34,976 bases of DNA, from IMG/VR virus record IMGVR_UViG_3300046028_006089, positions 1 through 34,976 of that record, one strand, 5' to 3'. Below, in pieces: positions 33,213 to 34,976 of the stretch (positions are counted from its first letter, which is position 1; each line of letters opens with the position of its first letter). The stretch comes from a virus. A program made the position numbers and the translations under genes. Below the pieces are notes generated by a model, which did not search any database, was not told where the DNA came from, and saw only the letters and a list, made by a program, of their open reading frames with translations.

Positions 33213-33948
33213 CAATCTAATTAGATTAAAACAAATAAATAGAAATGAACTTGACGCGGCTATTAGCGGAACAGTCAATAATTTACCAATTACAGGATTA
33301 GCTAATGTTTATAATGAATTTTTAAATCTATATGCTCCAGGAGATTCATTTAAATTAATACATCTAACTTCTTTAAAGACCCAGTTTGAAAAACAAGTTG
33401 ATACCACAGGAATAAGAAATAATAGTGTTATAAATATAATTGGTACAAATGGTTCTGACAAAAATTATACGTATACAAGTAAAAGTTATCTGTTAGCATC
33501 TGGGATAATAACGCCTTCAAGAGGTATAAACTTAACATCTGGTCTATATAGTGGTTATACACTCTCTCAGATGAGAACTCATTCTACGTTTAGAAATAAT
33601 TTTGTTAGAATAACTGGACTACAAACACCAGGCGCTGCTCAATGGGTAAAACCAAAAGTTAGATTTTTAGAAACTATAGTTAATATAGATGTTCCAAGTG
33701 GATATGGTCCAGTTATACCATTAGCATTTCAAGGACCAGGAACAAATCTTACAAATGATCCTATATTGACTTTAAGATTTAATTTTGCTGCGGATGATGC
33801 TCCTAGACTTGTAAGCGGATTTGACGGACCAAATACAGTTATGACAATAACTGGGGCAAATTACGATTTTACACAAGTAGAAAGATTTGTTTATCATGCT
33901 GGTGGAGGTGCAGAATATGGAAAAGATTATGGATTTATTAAAATTTAA
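33205..33948 (+). CDS. structural or head-tail protein, 247 aa
   Basis: Overlaps the portal stop by 8 nt. Ser/Thr/Gly/Asn-rich, beta-type (RNELDAAISGTVNNLPITGL, ITGANYDFTQVERFVYH), as in phage head-decoration, tail or adaptor proteins. Likely virion component from position and composition only. Confidence 0.55.
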   Translation: MADNLIRLKQINRNELDAAISGTVNNLPITGLANVYNEFLNLYAPGDSFKLIHLTSLKTQFEKQVDTTGIRNNSVINIIGTNGSDKNYTYTSKSYLLASGIITPSRGINLTSGLYSGYTLSQMRTHSTFRNNFVRITGLQTPGAAQWVKPKVRFLETIVNIDVPSGYGPVIPLAFQGPGTNLTNDPILTLRFNFAADDAPRLVSGFDGPNTVMTITGANYDFTQVERFVYHAGGGAEYGKDYGFIKI

Positions 33949-33962
33949 CATACAAGGTGAAT

Positions 33963-34058
33963 TGACAAGGCGCGGCGGTGGAATCCCGCAGCCCAGTGGC
34001 CGGTGCATGGTTTGTTCTGGCCCAGTGGCTACCCCATGGGTTGGGGCAGCCCTGTCAG
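33963..34058 (+). other. GC-rich structured island between virion genes
   Basis: About 96 bp of strikingly GC-rich DNA in an AT-rich block. TGACAAGGC (33963-33971) pairs with GCCCTGTCA (34049-34057) with one mismatch, enclosing two copies of GCCCAGTGGC (33991 and 34020) and CCCC/GGGG around 34032-34046. It lies between the 33948 stop and ATG 34079, with GGAG at 34064 as the next ribosome site. A short frame crosses it (33887-34072), but in a different frame from its neighbours. Insertion, structured RNA or recombined fragment are possible. Confidence 0.5.
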
Positions 34059-34078
34059 TTCATGGAGTATAAAATATT

Positions 34079-34558
34079 ATGAGTGATCTTAGAATTCAAA
34101 CATCATATCTTCAGGTCTTCAAAAGTGGAGAATTTAATAAAGCTTCATTTAATGAAGTTAATTTAAATAATGTTGATAATCTAAATCTTTCTGGAGTTGA
34201 TGTAACAATACAAAATGCGACTGTAGATTTAAATAATTCTGTACTAGTAAATGCAGTTCCACAATTTGTCAATGAAGCAACGAATTTTATTATATCTGGA
34301 AATGATAATGGACGAGTCATTTTAGCTAATTCGCAGAATCAAATTACTGGAACAATTGTAAGTGGAAATGTAATTGGATTTAATACAACAATAATTCAAA
34401 TAGGAGCTGGTCAAATTTTTGTTACAGGAAGCGGATTTAATGCCGCAATTCCTATATTAAGCTATAATAATCAATACAGAACAGCAGGATCAGGAGCATC
34501 AATTTCACTTCTTCACACGGGAAATAATAGATATATAATGTATGGAAATACAATATGA
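34079..34558 (+). CDS. tail-fibre-type protein with beta C-terminal domain, 159 aa
   Basis: N-terminal beta-helix-like repeat (Asn/Leu/Val strands, DLNNSVLVNAV), then GRVILANSQNQITGTIVSG, GFNTTIIQIGAGQI, NNQYRTAGSGASISLLHTGN, YIMYGN: a pattern I know from C-terminal domains of phage tail and host-binding proteins. Probably a small adhesion or tail component. Overlaps the next gene (ATGA). Confidence 0.65.
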   Translation: MSDLRIQTSYLQVFKSGEFNKASFNEVNLNNVDNLNLSGVDVTIQNATVDLNNSVLVNAVPQFVNEATNFIISGNDNGRVILANSQNQITGTIVSGNVIGFNTTIIQIGAGQIFVTGSGFNAAIPILSYNNQYRTAGSGASISLLHTGNNRYIMYGNTI

Positions 34559-34976
34559 TAATATTGCCATCTGTTTCGAGTGGAATAATTTCAAGTTCTT
34601 TTAGTCCTACGCGTATTCCAGGATTGAAACTTTGGGTTAAAGCTGATGCGGATGTAACTGTGAGTGGTGGTGTTGTTACTTCTTGGAAAGATCAGAGTGG
34701 AAATGTAAATAATTTATCTAATCAAACAGCTAATTCTGTTCTTGAGTCTAATATTATAAATGGGAATCCCGCGATTAAATTTAATTCTGGAAGACTCAGA
34801 GGAAATAATATTGTTACAGCTAAAACAATCTACGCTGTTATAAAAACTTTAGCATCTCAACCAAGTCAATACGCGGCAATTCTAGAAGCTACTGGTGGTA
34901 GCTTATATAGCGCAATTTTAGGAAATACTTGGGGATCTTACTTTAACATTGAAAGAGCAGCAAATACTACTATTGC
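34555..34976 (+). CDS. lectin-like virion protein (partial, cut by window edge)
   Basis: ATG 34555 (ATGA overlap), open to the right edge. PGLKLWVKADADVTVSGGVV, then SWKDQSGNVNNLSNQ and NPAIKFNSGRLRGNNIVTAK are typical of concanavalin-A/LamG-like beta-sandwich domains in phage tail and capsid-decoration proteins, which bind sugars. C-terminus not visible. Confidence 0.7.
   Translation, partial: MIILPSVSSGIISSSFSPTRIPGLKLWVKADADVTVSGGVVTSWKDQSGNVNNLSNQTANSVLESNIINGNPAIKFNSGRLRGNNIVTAKTIYAVIKTLASQPSQYAAILEATGGSLYSAILGNTWGSYFNIERAANTTI

Noticed and set aside
33887-34072. Frame crossing the GC-rich island as a gene
   Set aside because: It overlaps the end of the 33205 gene in another frame and has no ribosome site. 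The GC-rich part seems structural. Kept only as a remark on the island.

Overview
The window is part of a large, AT-rich tailed-phage (Caudoviricetes) genome. The evidence is a rightward virion block at its right end (PhoH-like ATPase, zinc-containing sigma-like factor, ERCC4 nuclease, large terminase, portal, tail/receptor-type proteins). To its left lie dozens of very small, mostly unrecognisable genes, seven phage tRNAs and counter-defence or lysis genes. No host can be named. Promoters are of the ordinary TTGACA/TATAAT bacterial type, and most short genes start exactly where transcription is predicted to start (leaderless mRNAs).

Layout. (1) 1-8900: rightward small genes. They include a CMP/dCMP deaminase-like protein, a 3D-domain cell-wall enzyme, a lipoprotein, a MazG-like pyrophosphohydrolase, a predicted PD-(D/E)XK nuclease, a run of overlapping single-helix membrane peptides, and an adjacent DUF6878/DUF6915-like pair. 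Translational coupling (ATGA/GTGA overlaps) is common at 2-5.5 kb. (2) 8900-9640: a tRNA-like fold, tRNA-Asn, a small gene and a structured non-coding RNA of about 350 nt with its own promoter. (3) 9640-11965: single-gene leaderless units, whose -35 boxes often contain the stop codon of the preceding gene, ending with a small HExxH metalloprotease-like protein. (4) 11960-22950: a mosaic, locally GC-richer accessory region carrying DUF932, ArdC-like, GP88-like, DUF3846-like and SleB-like genes, six tRNAs, a second promoter-driven RNA candidate, and genes on both strands. It is punctuated by eleven copies of a composite repeat: a 27-bp palindrome with half-site GTAAGTCGTTGA, a GC-rich core, and usually a second palindrome. 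The repeats delimit one- to several-gene cassettes. (5) 22865-23232: a non-coding divide with a long C5/G5 hairpin. (6) 23233-34976: late/structural block, mostly rightward, with two leftward genes at 24504-25429.

How it fits together. In the accessory region the promoter-side palindrome lies 5, 5, 5, 5, 6, 15, 15 and 26 bp upstream of the -35 of the following gene, on both strands. That is close to whole helical turns beyond a 5-bp base distance. With the nearly fixed TTGACA-N16-TATAAT-N6-ATG geometry, this suggests a repeat-bounded array of independently transcribed leaderless cassettes that may form one regulon. The palindromes could be operators, terminators, recombination boundaries or a mixture. 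This is the most unusual system in the window. The sigma-like factor at 26.7 kb, encoded just before the packaging genes, is a candidate late-transcription switch.
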